A stretch of DNA of 64,000 bases from Dactylorhiza incarnata. Lineage: Eukaryota; Streptophyta; Magnoliopsida; Asparagales; Orchidaceae. The stretch is from positions 11,426,001 to 11,490,000 of the forward strand of contig JAWHQI010000060.1 in assembly GCA_033032865.1 (NCBI GenBank), in the 5' to 3' direction. The translations under genes were made by a program, and so were the position numbers. Positions 1-11,394 of the stretch are shown here, one piece after another. The notes under the pieces are model-generated. The model saw only the letters and a program-made list of their open reading frames with translations. It was not told where the DNA came from and searched no databases. Within the stretch, counting starts at the first letter, position 1. Every line of letters begins with the position of its first letter.

Positions 1-182
1 TTTTGTCTTTCCATATTAATTTATATATCTATTTTATTAATGCATGTTCAACCATTTAGTGGGCATGCCTAAACCACCAAAAGTGTATTTTCCACAGCCA
101 TTTCTGTAATTGTTGTTGCAGTCTCTCATAACCTCTCAATCCATTCTTCCCATATTTGTCACAAATTCACTAGTTTTTTTTA

Positions 183-651
183 AAAGGCAAGTTTTACCGT
201 ACTGCAATTAGGCCAGCAATGCTCTACGGTTCTGAGTGTTGGGCAGTGAATGGTGTACATGAGCAAAAAATGGGAGTTGCGGAGATGAGAATGCTTAGGT
301 GGATGTGTGGTCACACGAGACTGGATAAAATTAGGAATGAATGTATCAGGGATAAGATAGGAGTGGCGCAAATTGTAGAGAAGATGCGAGAAGCTCGTTT
401 AAGATGGTTCGGACATGTACATAGGAGACCATTAGAGGCACGTGTTAGGCGGTGTGAGAGTTAAGTCACTAGACATGTTAAACAGGGGAGGGGTAGACCA
501 AAAAAGACTTGGAATGAAACTATAAGGAAAGACCTGATGTACTTCGGCATTAGTGAGACTGTGATTAAACATAGGGCGCAATGGCGACAAAGGATCCATA
601 CAGCCGACCCCACTATAGTGGGATAAAAGCTTGAGTGTTGTTGTTGTTGTT
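183..651 (+). mobile_element. LINE 3' remnant (RTE-like), ORF2 C-terminus
   Basis: A translated segment running from about 183 to the TAA at 624-626 matches the C-terminal end of a plant LINE reverse transcriptase polyprotein. It contains LYGSECWAV, MRMLRWMCGHTR and LRWFGHVHRRP in order, then a GRGRPKKTW block and a final block ending near HTADPT. An in-frame TAA at 462-464 breaks it, so it is a pseudogene. A short TTG-repeat tail follows at about 634-651, a 3' end known for RTE-type plant LINEs. The 5' part (endonuclease and most of RT) is absent, as expected for 5'-truncated insertion. I see no clear target-site duplication. The clade assignment is inferred from the tail and C-terminal motifs only. 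Confidence 0.8.
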
Positions 652-2591
652 CTAAACCCACTTGTCTATCAGCAGCATCTTTATCTAAGCAACAGTCAAG
701 AATTCATATAGCATAATCAATATAATATAGAATATTATGTAAAGTCTTCCTTAAAATCTCCACAAATAATAGTACATTAGTACTTGTAAGGAAGTTCTTT
801 TTAATTATCTAAATTTAATTCAAGAAGTTATATACATATCTACATCATTATTATGGATATCATTATCTTTTTATATATAATAAATTCAAGGTACATAAAC
901 TTATCAATAAATAATGACTAGAACTTGATCACATTTAGTGTTAATATTGGCGGACATGTTTGATGTGTCTGATTTTACGGGGACACTACATTGTTCCCAC
1001 AAAAAATCATTTATGGCGTTTCAAAAAAAAACGGCGAATATATTGAAAAATTCCCGATATATCGCTCGAGCCAATAATTTCATATGTCGGCGCTATGATA
1101 TTATATCGGGTTTGAAAATGTATTCCCCCCTTTACGCCTGTAACATTAAAGCCATGTTTGAGGCGGTGATAGAGTGCAGCGGACCGTTGTTTTTTTACGA
1201 AAGCAGCGCCAAACATCAATATAGGTGCAGCGGTGGCAAAACAGATTTCTCAAAATAATAACGATACAACTTCTTTTGGCACTGTGGGTCACGAACCACG
1301 TTCAGCGGTCCAGAAATCCATCGCGCTTGAAAGAGTGAACCTCGCGACTCCTCTTCGCTTCTCGTTGCTAGGGTTTGAATCTCCCCCTCGTCTCTCATTG
1401 ATGTAATCCGATTTTACAAACTCGATGGCGATTAAGAGAAATCAACTCAAAATTCGCTACGCTCTCAATATCAGAGCAGTCAAATGTTTTTTTTTTAAGT
1501 ATTAATAAAGATTCGAGAGGGAAATTCCCTTGCGGTCGCGGCTTGAACCTTACACGGATCGTTAGTTCCACAGGCAAAGATTTACATAAAATAATTTATG
1601 GAAAAATAAAAGGAATTTTTGAATAACTATGGGAGATTTAGGCAAGCTCAGTATTACTTAAAAACAGGATAAATTTAGTTTAATGAAAATTAAGCAAAAA
1701 AGAGATGGATCGGTTTTACCAAGCACGTGAGAAAACTACAACTAAGGAATCAAGTCCAATCGAGCGGAAACGAACTCGGAGGTAGTAGGCCGGCGGAACC
1801 AGACCACTGAAATAGAGGCGTCAGTGTCGGCAGTGGTCTGCGACAGTCACATAGGAAGAACAAACCTCTGGATTGGTGATGACGTTGACAGGGGTATGTA
1901 AGGCTTCACAGACAATGGGTTGGGATCGACGATCGTGGAATTGAGCGAAGGCTGCGTCGGCGAGAGTTGAAGAGAACGTTGAAGCTGAAGGAAAGACCCG
2001 TCAAGACGTTGTTGATGCATATGTCGTGATAATGGCGAAAGCTGGGGATTTGCGAGAACCGGCGTCTGAAGCTGTCGTGGACGTTGTCGATGGCGGAAGA
2101 GGCGACTGCTCGCGTGGTGTTGACCGAGAACTAGCGGAGGAGATTTCCGACCTACAGAGAAATTGACAAAGAAGTTGATTCCTTTGAATAATGGCTGCCC
2201 CTAGCTTTTCGTTTTTTGAGGCTTTTAAAATCAATTTCAGAGTGGCTGATTTTGATAGTTTTCAATTTTCCAAACATGCTTTTCTTCTTCTATATTTGTT
2301 TTGTGAAATCACTTTCCTTTCAAGTTATTCTCAAGAAATAACATGTTCCTAAATTTTTTTTTATTCGTTTCTTAAATAATGAAAGCTTGTCTTTTTCTCC
2401 CTAATCATCCTAAATTACCGGATCTTTTTATTCATGGTCTTACTGAACAGTCAACCCAGTAATCCATCTTCAAACAGAAAATAGGCGCGCACGAAAATAG
2501 TTGCTTGAAATGTTTGATTTGTGATCTTTTACAGACGAAGAAAGCGTGTTCGTAACAAGGTGGCTGTGAGCTCCTTTTCATAGAGGCTATT
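652..2591. other. No recognisable gene
   Basis: AT-rich flanking DNA with only short open frames. I could not match the frames at 938-1258, 1395-1577 or 2001-2234 to any family. A GC-richer patch lies at about 1740-2160, with no splice-site pattern I trust. Confidence 0.5.
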
Positions 2592-2826
2592 TGATGCGGA
2601 GCATAGGCGAGGACGAGCTTTGGGCCCATTCGGGACTGATTTGACAACTTACCATATATGGCGTGCCCGGATCGACGATCTGACTCCGTGGATGCGTTCG
2701 GATTCGTGTTGCTAGTCGATTTCATATATAACATTATGTATTTTGAGTTGTATTTCATGTAGTTATGGCATCGGAACCGCCGGCCAATCTTAGCCGTTGA
2801 TTTCGGTTGCCCTAATATTGTTTTCT

Positions 2827-2834
2827 TATAAATA
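2827..2834 (+). promoter_or_regulatory. LTR TATA box
   Basis: TATAAATA at the U3/R position of the 5' LTR. The same box is conserved at 7073-7080 in the 3' LTR, and a related one lies at 47009-47016 in the solo LTR of the same family. Confidence 0.65.
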
Positions 2835-3129
2835 GGATCTTTAGGGCTGCAGGAATTTGATTGCTGAAATTTGGAGAGTCTTCTTCCTTGTTTCCGGTGA
2901 TCTCCTCCGCGGTGCCGACTCCGTGGAGCCCCCTTGGTGACGACTCCTTGGGTAAGTATCTTCTTCCTTTTGTTAGCCTCTCCTTCCTCCTACCACAGCC
3001 CCTCCCAAACCTGCCGCCAACTGCTGCCCAGCAATCCTTCCCCTGTCCAAACAGCAGCCGCCCCTTTGCTGTCCAGGAACCAGCCGCCTCCCCCCCTCTT
3101 CTAGGTACTGTAGGGAAATGAAATTTAAT

Positions 3130-3169
3130 GTTCACTAATATAGTTAGTGAACTAATATAGTTAGTGAAC
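3130..3169. repeat. Duplicated inverted repeat in the 5' LTR
   Basis: GTTCACTAA and TTAGTGAAC flank TATAG. In the 5' LTR the right half is repeated, giving overlapping palindromes. The 3' LTR (7376-7398) has a single copy. Confidence 0.7.
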
Positions 3170-4062
3170 AGTAAACCTCATATTGCAGCCGTCAGCCCCA
3201 GCCCTCCCTCCCAGCAGACCGCCACCTAGCCCCTCCTCCCTCTCACTGCCGCTACTTCCCCACTCCCCTAAAGCCCCGCCAGCCCCTGCAGGATTCCAGC
3301 CGCCAGCCCCTGCACCAGCCCCTTCCGCCAGCCCTCCTTCCAAGCTCCAGCCGCCACCCCTCAGCCCACTTCCGCCGCCCTCCCTGCTCCCTGTAGTCCC
3401 ACGCCGCCAGCCCACCTACACCCGCCAGCAGCCTCCTAACAGCAGCCCTCATCCGCCCCTGTCACAGCCCCCCTTTCCCAGTCTCCGCCGGCCAGATCTG
3501 TCCAGGTCTGGACAGATCTGTCCAGGTCTGGACAGATCTGTCCAGATCCAATCCCGGACCCCGATCCAGCTCCTAAATCACTCGTACCCGCAGCCAACCC
3601 CCTCCCTTCCGTGGATCCACCTCCCCCTTGCCCGATCTAGTCTCCCACCACCCGGAAACCCCCATTTCACCTCCAAACTTCAGATTTATTTTAAATCGCT
3701 GCAGTCCTAGTTTACTTTCAGTTTTCGTGTTGTGTTTCTGTATTGGTATTCAGTTGTAGACATTGTTATGGTTTTGGATTATTACATGTATGTTTGGACT
3801 TTCTGTTCATTATAGTATTTTGCTCTCGGATAAATCTCTAACTGCAGGAAGGACCGATTCGTCGCGCGCTCTATCTTTGGCCCTCCACGCGGAGGGAAAC
3901 CAAAGCTTGTTCGCCCTAATTCATTATTGTATCTTGCTGTGAATTTAACTGCGTGGGATGTTTAAATTTATTATCTAATTCGTGACTAATCCGTCGGACT
4001 TGCATAACATGTAGGGTTAGGTCGCATATATTCCGCCGCCTATAGATTCGTCCTGCGTCAAT

Positions 4063-4075
4063 TGGTATCAAAGCG
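4063..4075 (+). other. Primer binding site (tRNA-iMet type)
   Basis: TGGTATCAAAGC, two bases after the 5' LTR, is complementary to the 3' end of plant initiator tRNA-Met (usual form TGGTATCAGAGC) with one mismatch. Confidence 0.85.
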
Positions 4076-4128
4076 AGGTTTCGCGCACTTTTCGATACGC
4101 AGTCGTAGAGTCTATAGGATGTTTCATT

Positions 4129-6016
4129 ATGTCTAGGTGTCATGATTATCACGATTATTCCTCCCCTCACTTTGGAGGTCTCGAGTCCACTAGCACCCGC
4201 TCTCACAGAGCTCCGTCAGGGAGATCTTCACGTTACTACGACAATTACTCTCGATCGCAGCACACCACTTTTAGAGATCGTGTTGACCCACCGACACGAG
4301 ACCACTACATTAGAGACGATCAGTATGATGGTCGTCGTCGTTTTTATCCATACACGCGAGCGGATCGTGTTGATCCTTCGTCACGACGCGGTTACCTTAG
4401 GAATGATTATTATGAGGATCGTTGTTCCGAGAGAGATCTTGAGAGTCAGTTTCGTATTGCTGCCCCTTCCTTTGACGGCTCATCGTGTCCCGAGTCTTTC
4501 AGTTACTGGCTCGTGGATATGGAGTATTATCTCGATCATTTTGAGTTATTCGGTGAGCGTCGCGTCAAGTTTGCGAAACTTAGACTTTTAGATCGGGCAA
4601 GGGGCATATTGGGCTAGCGTTGAGAGGACACGCGAGCGAGACCGTCTACATCGCATCACTAGTTGGGTGGACATGAAGCGTACATTGTGTCAGAGGTATC
4701 TGCCTTCGTCGTATCGGAGTCGCTTGCTCGACCAATTATTTTCCCTTCAGCAAGGATCTATGTCTGTCGCTGAGTACAGGGATCGCTTTGATGAGTTAGT
4801 TGTGAGGAGCGATATCCGAGAGGACCCAGCCATGACCTCTTGCAGATTTCGGTCGGGCCTTCGATCAGACATTCGTACTGAGGTGATTTATCATAGCTCG
4901 AAGTCCCTCGAGCAGACGTATCAGCTTGCCCTTCGTTACGAACAGTCTTTGAGATCCACAAGAGCTGGTCGGTTGGATCCTCACTTTGACCTCTGCAGTA
5001 CGAGCTCCTCCCACACCGAGGACACCACTCTGCCTACCATTGTTCCGTCAGACATGGCAGAAGTGATACCTGATGCAGATTGCTCTTACCCCAGTGAGGT
5101 GCTTAGCCCAGTGAGTGACCTATCTCTTGCTTCAGACCCGTCTCCCGCGACCCCGACTGAGAGTGAGCCTGAGCGACCTCCTGAGCCTATAGTGTCGTGC
5201 CCCTCACCCACACCACCACCTCTGGCATGCCATGGGTTGATTAACACCCCTACCCTTGACTCACATCTTGACACCTCACTCGCGGACCCATTCTTGAGCG
5301 TAGATCTATGTCGCTCTCCCATTGTCGTTACCCTGAGTCACATCACGACCGAGAGACCAGAGCCTGGTGTTGATCTCGTAGTGGCTATTTCATCCATTCA
5401 CGGGGACACTACCTCTTACGATGGTACTCATCTGGAGGACCATGACCCTAGTGACGAGTTCTGCGACGAGCCCCTAGTTGAGCCTCCGGATGATCCGCCA
5501 CATCCGGGTGAACATGAGATTCACGTGAGGCGGTTGTTTACGAGTTTCGAGTTATTGACGTCTCCTACCCTATCATCTCTGGCCTTGCCCCAGAGGATGG
5601 GTCGTGAGTGGAATAAGACGTATGTAGGGCCTACCTTGAGCACACTAGAGTCTACTCATATTTTGAGGACCCACTTTATGACACGTCACACTCGTGAAGA
5701 GTTTTGGGACACACTACCCGCTGACCTACCCGATGAGTTCTTTGTTGTCGGGGACACTCACCACACTATAGAGCCACGTTTTCTAGTCGGTGCACATGAT
5801 TTTCACTTAGGCGGTCGTCGCATTCGCAATGACTTTTCTTACACACCTCCTGGTGAGCCCCCTGATGTGTCACGTTCCCTGAGAGACACTTGGATCTTTA
5901 TGAGCTCGTATTTGAGTATAGTTGTCTCTCACGATCATCTGAGCACTCGTCACACACGAGATGAGTTTTTCTACACTCCTCCGAGAGAGCCTCCTGAAGG
6001 CCACCTCCTTTGGTAG
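4129..6016 (+). pseudogene. gag of the non-autonomous gypsy, with an unusual C-terminal extension
   Basis: The first frame (4129-4617) starts MSRCHDYHDY, is rich in Arg, Tyr and Asp, and ends in the first half of a retrotransposon gag domain (FSYWLVDMEYYLDHFEL). The reading frame then changes between about 4611 and 4667. The second frame (4667-6016) continues the gag domain with MKRTLCQRYLPSSY, QGSMSVAEYRDRFDEL and FRSGLRSDIR. No zinc knuckle is visible. The remaining 350 or so residues are rich in Pro, Ser, Thr, Glu and Asp and end in degenerate repeats of the type RDEFFYTPPREPPE. I do not recognise this part; it occupies the place where protease and RT would normally be. It is a capsid-type protein gene with at least one frameshift. 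Whether the tail was once pol or is an unrelated sequence is open. Confidence 0.7.
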
Positions 6017-6837
6017 ATTTTCAAGTGGTTATTAGCATTTCCCATAACGAATATGTTGTGTCCGTCGTGTCTCATTTACATCATTTGCACGAGTCTGTTG
6101 AGTCGTTTCGTCATCATTTGCATGAGTCTGTTGTGTTGTTTGTTCATCGTTTGCATGTGTGTCATGAGTCGGTCCGACGAATAATCCATATTGGTAATAA
6201 ATATTGTAAATCACATGCGGATGTTCATTGGCAAGTGCAGGTACTTCATGAAGGCTTGCTAAAAGTTTGAGCGTTAGGCGAATGGGTCCCTACTTAGTCC
6301 TGAGACGCATCGGGACAAATGCTTATGAGTTGGACATCCCCGCGAGCATGGGTACCCATTCTGTGTTCAATGTCGAGGACCTGACGCCATACTTTGCACT
6401 TCACGAATATTCGGGCCCACATCTTGGCGGCCCTCCCGAGCCTTTACCACCGTTTTTATCACCTACCACTCAGTCTACCCTCGAGCCATTGCCACCACAT
6501 TCATTGCCCCGCTCTCAGCCGACCTCTGACCCTTACTTACCCGAGATGTTGTCCCCAACGGCTTCACATTTGACACCTCAGATCCCACCGGATCCTTCTA
6601 CTAGTGTGTTGAGAGATGAGCTTGATCGATTCGCCCCCGGACTTCGACTTCAGCACGTCCGTCTCCACTCATCGGGGATGGAAATTTTTCAGTCAGGAGG
6701 AGTTGTTTGGCGCGGCCACTTTTCAGCGCCGACACTTGGACGACCTCTGGCGGGCCTCTTCAAGTTTTACCTGGCATGCGGCGAGAGAATTATGACCTCT
6801 ATTCATCGGGAGATGAATTCTTTCAAGCCGGGGAGAT
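6017..6837 (+). pseudogene. Integrase C-terminal remnant and 3' untranslated region
   Basis: From about 6270 the frame reads MGPYLVLRRIGTNAYELDIP and then FNVEDLTPY. This is the SH3-like C-terminal end of Ty3/gypsy integrase, followed by a Pro-rich tail. The core D,D-35-E domain is missing. Upstream, 6060-6180 holds short imperfect repeats of a His-Glu-Ser coding unit. A purine-rich tract (GCCGGGGAGAT, ending at 6837) directly before the 3' LTR is a plausible polypurine tract. Confidence 0.65.
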
Positions 6838-8067
6838 TGATGCGGAGCATAGGCGAGGACGAGCTTTGGGCCCATTCGGGACTTATTTGGCAACTTACCA
6901 TATATGGCGTGCCCGGATCGACGATCCGACTCCGTGGATGCGTTCGGATTCGTGTTGCTAGTCGATTTCATATATAACATTATGTATTTTGAGTTGTATT
7001 TCATGTAGTTATGGCATCGGAACCGCCGGCCAATCTTAGCCGTCGATTTCGGTTGCCCTAATATTGTTTTCTTATAAATAGGATCTTTAGGGCTGCAGGA
7101 ATTTGATTGCTGAAATTTGGAGAGTCTTCTTCCTTGTTTCCGGTGATCTCCTCCGCGGTGCCGACTCCGTGGAGCCCCCTTGGTGACGACTCCTTGGGTA
7201 AGTATCTTCTTCCTTTTGTTAGCCTCTCCTTCCTCCTACCACAGCCCCTCCCAAACCTGCCGCCAACTGCTGCCCAGCAATCCTTCCCCTGTCCAAACAG
7301 CAGCCGCCCCATTGCTGTCCAGGAACCAGCCGCCTCCCTCCCTCTTCTAGGTACTGTAGGGAAATGAAATTTACTGTTCACTAATATAGTTAGTGAACGG
7401 TAAACCTCATATTGCAGCCGTCGGCCCCAGCCCTCCCTCCCAGCAGACCGCCACCTAGCCCCTCCCTCTCATTGCCGCTACTTCCCCACTCCCCTAAAGC
7501 CCCGCCAGCCCCTGCAGGATTCCAGCCGCTAGCCCCTGCACCAGCCCCTTCCGCCAGCCCTCCTTCCAAGCTCCAGCAGCCACCCCTCAGCCCACTTCCG
7601 CCGCCCTCCCTGCTCCATGTAGTCCCACGCCGCCAGCCCACCTACACCCGTCAGCAGCCTCCTAACAGCAGCCCTCAGCCGCCCCTGTCACAGCCCCCCT
7701 TTCCCAGTCTCCGCCGGCCAGATCTGTCCAGGTCTGGACAGATCTGTCCAGATCCAGTCCCGGACCCCGATCCAGCCCCTAAATCACCCGTACCCGCAGC
7801 CAACCCCCTCTCTTCCGTGGATCCACCACCCCCTTGCCCGATCTAGTCTCCCACCACCCGGAAACCCCCCATTTCACCTCCAAACTTCAGATTTATTTTA
7901 AATCGCTGCAGTCCTAGTTTACTTTCAGTTTTCGTGTTGTGTTTCTGTATTGGTATTCAGTTGTAGACATTGTTATGGTTTTGGATTATTACATGTATGT
8001 TGGGACTTTCTGTTCATTATAGTATTTTGCTCTCGGATAAATCTCTAACTGCAGGAAGGACCGATTC
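6838..8067 (+). repeat. 3' LTR, first part
   Basis: Near-identical to 2592-3867. The LTR is cut after GATTC (8063-8067) by the Tat insertion and resumes at 20467. The TATA box is at 7073-7080. Confidence 0.9.
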
Positions 8068-9011
8068 TGTACAACCCCGATGTTCGCATGGAAGGGTCCC
8101 TGGTTCGCATACCCAAGGGAGCGAGCCAGGGATGGGCGAGCCCAAGAAGAGCGAGAGGCCCTAGAGGCAGGCGAGCCAGCCGGTCGAAGGAGTTCGCTAG
8201 GAAGGCCCGGGACCTTGGGGTGCAAATAGCCGTTTCTGGGGTACAGTTAGCCATTTTGGCGAGCCCGACTCGCTAAAGAGCGGTTCGGCAGGCGAGCCCT
8301 AGAGGCAGGCGAGCCAGCCGGTCGAAGGAGTTCGCTAGGAAGACCCGGGACCTTGGGGTGCAAATAGCCACTTCTGGGGTACAGTTAGCCATTTTGGCGA
8401 GCCCGACTCGCTAAAGAGCGGTTCGGCAGGCGAGCCCTAGAGGCAGGCGAGCCAGTCAGTCGAAGGAGTTTGCTAGGCAGGCGAGCCAGACAGACATTTT
8501 GGCGAGCCCCGTGTTCGCTAGAACAGGTCAAGGGTCTCTGGTTCGCCGGTACCTGGGGTGGTCTTTTACCAGAAAACTCCTGGTGGTCTGCGGCTAGCCC
8601 CTCCAAACAGCGGAGTTTGGCTGTTAGCAGACCAATTTGGGGTGCGGATAGTAAGAATGGACAACGGGAGTTGGCTATTGACAGACCACAAAACCAAAAT
8701 CTATAAATAGACCTTAAAGGGCACCTTGGAAGAGGACCGGTTTCAGAATCTTTGAGCCTTCTTCTCTCCATAGGTCGCTTTGGTTTGGGCTATCTAGCTC
8801 TCCAAGGTGCCCAAGTCTTAGCTTTGGCTTGGGAGGGGAAGCGCTCAACGATCTTCCGGGTTAGTGGAGGGACCTCCTTGCTGAGACCAGGGTCTTTGTT
8901 CTTTGTCCGAGTTATCTGCCTACCTCTTCCGAGGGACCGGTAAGGGCTAGTCGCCCCTCAATTCGTTGAGGGCCCCGAGCTCCACAAGAGACCGAGAAAT
9001 CGGTTTCAACA
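8068..9011 (+). repeat. 5' LTR of the Tat element
   Basis: 944 bp, TGTACAACC...TTTCAACA. U3 contains a roughly 120-bp unit repeated in tandem (about 8160-8460), built around GCGAGCC motifs. The open frames within it reflect these repeats only. Confidence 0.92.
8702..8709 (+). promoter_or_regulatory. TATA box of the Tat 5' LTR
   Basis: TATAAATA, conserved at 20152-20159 in the 3' LTR and also present in the related solo LTR at about 54446. Confidence 0.7.
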
Positions 9012-9014
9012 TTT

Positions 9015-9028
9015 TGGTGCGGTGAGCG
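9015..9028 (+). other. Possible primer binding site
   Basis: TGGTGCGGTGAGCG begins four bases after the LTR, which is the right position for a primer binding site. I could not assign a tRNA. Confidence 0.4.
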
Positions 9029-9067
9029 TGGAGTGTGGTTGGTTCAAGAAAGTTCCGGAGAAGGGAC

Positions 9068-10648
9068 ATGGCGGGCGATGAAGAGCAAGGCGAGGAGTTC
9101 GGCGAGACACCTCAGGAGGCGATGGCCAGAATGCTCGCAGATTTCAGAAAGGAGGTGCTCGACACCTTGGGGTTCACGGTCACAGCTCTGCGAAGCGAGT
9201 TTGCGACCCCAGCCCCTCGGGCGCCCCCTCCCCCTACAACAGTCGGCGAGGAGGCACCAGGGGGGAGGGCTGGAAAGGAAGTTGTCGTTGGTCTAGGTCA
9301 GGGCAAGGAAGGGCGAGTGTTGTTCGCCAGTCCGGCGAGCTCCGTGTCGGCGAGCTCAGTGCTGGCGAGCTCCGTCCCAGCGAGCGCGACGCAGGCGAGT
9401 GCGCGCCAAGAGGAAGCGGCGACGGTCGGGGTGGTTCAGGCGAGCACCGACCTCGCGAGCACCGCCCTCGCGAGCACAGTCCCGGCGAGCTCAAGTTTGG
9501 CGAGTGAGCTCGGGGGGCGAGTGGAGCCAGGAAAAGTGACAGGAGGGGGAAGCCCCTTTTGCGAGCTGGTGCTTTCCGCACCCGTCCCTGGGGGATTTGG
9601 AGAATGGGACCGGGTGTACTACAACGGTAGAGATGACCCTGTCCAGCACCTGCAGAGCTTCGAAGACTCGGTCTCCATCAGGCTGATGTCAGATGCCTTC
9701 AAGTGTCGGCTCTTTGCCGTCACCCTCAAGGAGAAGGTCAGGGACTGGTTCCATCATCTCCCTGCAGGGTCAATCTACTCGTTCGAGGATTTGCGCCGAA
9801 GTTTTTTGCTGAGGTTCTCGACCTCAAAAAAGAGGAAGAAGGACGCTGATTCCCTCTTCGCAGTGAAGCAGGGACCCAGGGAGTCGCTGGCTCAGTATGC
9901 CGATCGGTTCTAGGAGGAAGTGCAGCTCACTCAGGAGATGCCTGGGTTTGCACTCCAACTCGCCTTCACGGTCGGGTTGAAAGAGAGTTTCTTCAAGATG
10001 GCGTTGAAGAGAAAAGCCCTCGTCTCCTATGAAGAGCTGATGGAGAGGGTGTCGGAGGAAGTCGCGAGTGAGGAAGCCAATCCGGAGCTCACCAAGAGGC
10101 TAGCAAAGCTCAGTGAGCCGGAGGTGAGGCAGCAGGAGGTCAGGAGAGGGGAAGAGCCCCGGGCCCCGGAGGGGGAATGGAGGCCGCAAGGTGGAGGAAT
10201 GCAAGGGCAGGGAAGGGGTTACGGCCCAGGAAGGGGTAACCATGTCGGAGGTCAATGGAGGCCCCCCCAGTTAGGGTGGAGGCAAGGTCCGATGCAAATG
10301 CCTCCCCCTCCCCAACAGGCCATGGCAATTGGACGGGGAAGAGGAAGAGGAAGAGGAAGGGGAGGAGAGGTGGAAACGGCAGCCGCTAGGAGGAGAAGGA
10401 ATAGGGTGGCAGAGGCCGATGCAGGGGAAGTGACGTTGCCATATTGTATCTTTCATGATGTGGAAGGTCACTCGACGGACACCTGTCCGGAGTTCCTGGA
10501 AGTAAAGAGGGGCAGAGCGCCCGCGCCACCGCAGCAGCAGCCAGTAAGGATCGTGGAGGTCGAACCTCGAGAGGAGGATGAGGAAAGGTGTGAGGATAGA
10601 GCCGATATGGGAAGTAGAGGAGGGATCGGGGTGATCCATGGGGGGTAG
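9068..10648 (+). pseudogene. Tat gag (one nonsense codon)
   Basis: This encodes the capsid polyprotein that packages element RNA. I chose the ATG at 9068 because it begins an acidic N-terminus (MAGDEEQGEEFGE) shortly after the LTR. The gag domain lies at about 9600-10080, with VYYNGRDDPVQHLQSFEDSV, RDWFHHLP and SLAQYADRF. A TAG at 9911-9913 interrupts it where the flanking sequence RF-EEV suggests a lost Trp codon. Downstream are an Arg/Gly-rich stretch (10320-10400) and a zinc-knuckle-like Cys/His run (YCIFHDVEGHSTDTC). The frame stops at TAG 10646-10648 immediately after six G residues; protease continues in the -1 frame. Confidence 0.8.
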
Positions 10649-10650
10649 GG

Positions 10651-11394
10651 GTGGAGGCGACCCGCAAGGCTAGCCTCCATAACATCTACCGCCGGAGCGT
10701 GGCTTCGACCTCCACCACTCCGCCCCCGGCCGAAAAAATCATTTTCACCCAGAAAGACATGTCGGGCTATGAGGACCCGTTCTGCGACGCGCTGGTTATT
10801 CAGACGGCGATCGAGAACTTCACCGTCTCCCGAATCCTGGTGGACAACGGGAGTTCGGTCAACGTCATCTTCAAGAAGGCGTTTGACAAGATGGAGGTGG
10901 AACCCAGAAGGGTGTTGGCCTCGGATGGCCCTCTGTTTGGATTCTCGGGGGAGAGGAAAGAAGTAGAAGGGGGAGTAGGACTTCATGTCACCCTGGGTGG
11001 GCAGTCCAGAAACTGCCGTTTTGTCATAGTGGACGCCCCAAGCAGCTACAGTGCCATCTTCGGACGGCCGCTCATCAGCGCATTCCGCTGTGTCCCCTCC
11101 ACCTTTCATCAATGCCTTAAGTTCAACGACGGAGGGGTTCAGGTGCGGATCAGGGGGGACCCCAAGGTGGCGAGGCAGTGCTACGTGACGGCTGTCAACA
11201 CCATCTCCTGGATGGGAGAAGCGGAGGAATGGGGTAAGATGATGGAGGAAGCGGCCGAAGCCGGTGGTAAAGAGGTAGCCGAGGAGAGGTTGGCGGGAGA
11301 TGAAGTCCATGCCCAGGAAGGGGTAGCTGAGGGACCCCGGACGGAAGGAGAGGAAGAAGAAGAGAAGGCCCAGGAGGGGGGGCGGAGGAGCTGA
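10651..11394 (+). CDS. Tat aspartic protease region
   Basis: The retropepsin active-site region reads RILVDNGSSVNVIF, with the catalytic Asp in DNGSS where other families have D-S/T-G. A flap and C-terminal region follow (IFGRPLISAFRCVPS). The enzyme would cut the gag-pol polyprotein. The frame opens at a GTG, which is unlikely to be a true start. It more likely continues from gag by a -1 shift at G6 (10640-10645). It ends at TGA 11392-11394 just after seven G residues (11376-11382), and RT is in the next -1 frame. The last 70 codons are Glu-rich linker. Confidence 0.75.
   Translation: MEATRKASLHNIYRRSVASTSTTPPPAEKIIFTQKDMSGYEDPFCDALVIQTAIENFTVSRILVDNGSSVNVIFKKAFDKMEVEPRRVLASDGPLFGFSGERKEVEGGVGLHVTLGGQSRNCRFVIVDAPSSYSAIFGRPLISAFRCVPSTFHQCLKFNDGGVQVRIRGDPKVARQCYVTAVNTISWMGEAEEWGKMMEEAAEAGGKEVAEERLAGDEVHAQEGVAEGPRTEGEEEEEKAQEGGRRS

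Larger units (their letters stand above)
2592..4060 (+). repeat. 5' LTR of the non-autonomous gypsy element
   Basis: 1,469 bp with TG...CA ends. It carries a TATA box, a pyrimidine- and proline-codon-rich stretch (about 2990-3690), and three copies of a GTCTGGACAGATCTGTCCA-type unit near 3500-3550; the 3' LTR has two. The open frames inside it are compositional and are not genes. Confidence 0.9.

Noticed and set aside
3183..3710. Proline-rich frame of 175 codons, and its twin at 7412-7846
   Set aside because: Present in both LTRs; C-rich composition alone keeps the frame open.
10468..11310. 280-codon - strand frame opposite Tat protease
   Set aside because: Shadow of GC-rich coding sequence, without splice signals or a TATA box as in the true antisense genes.
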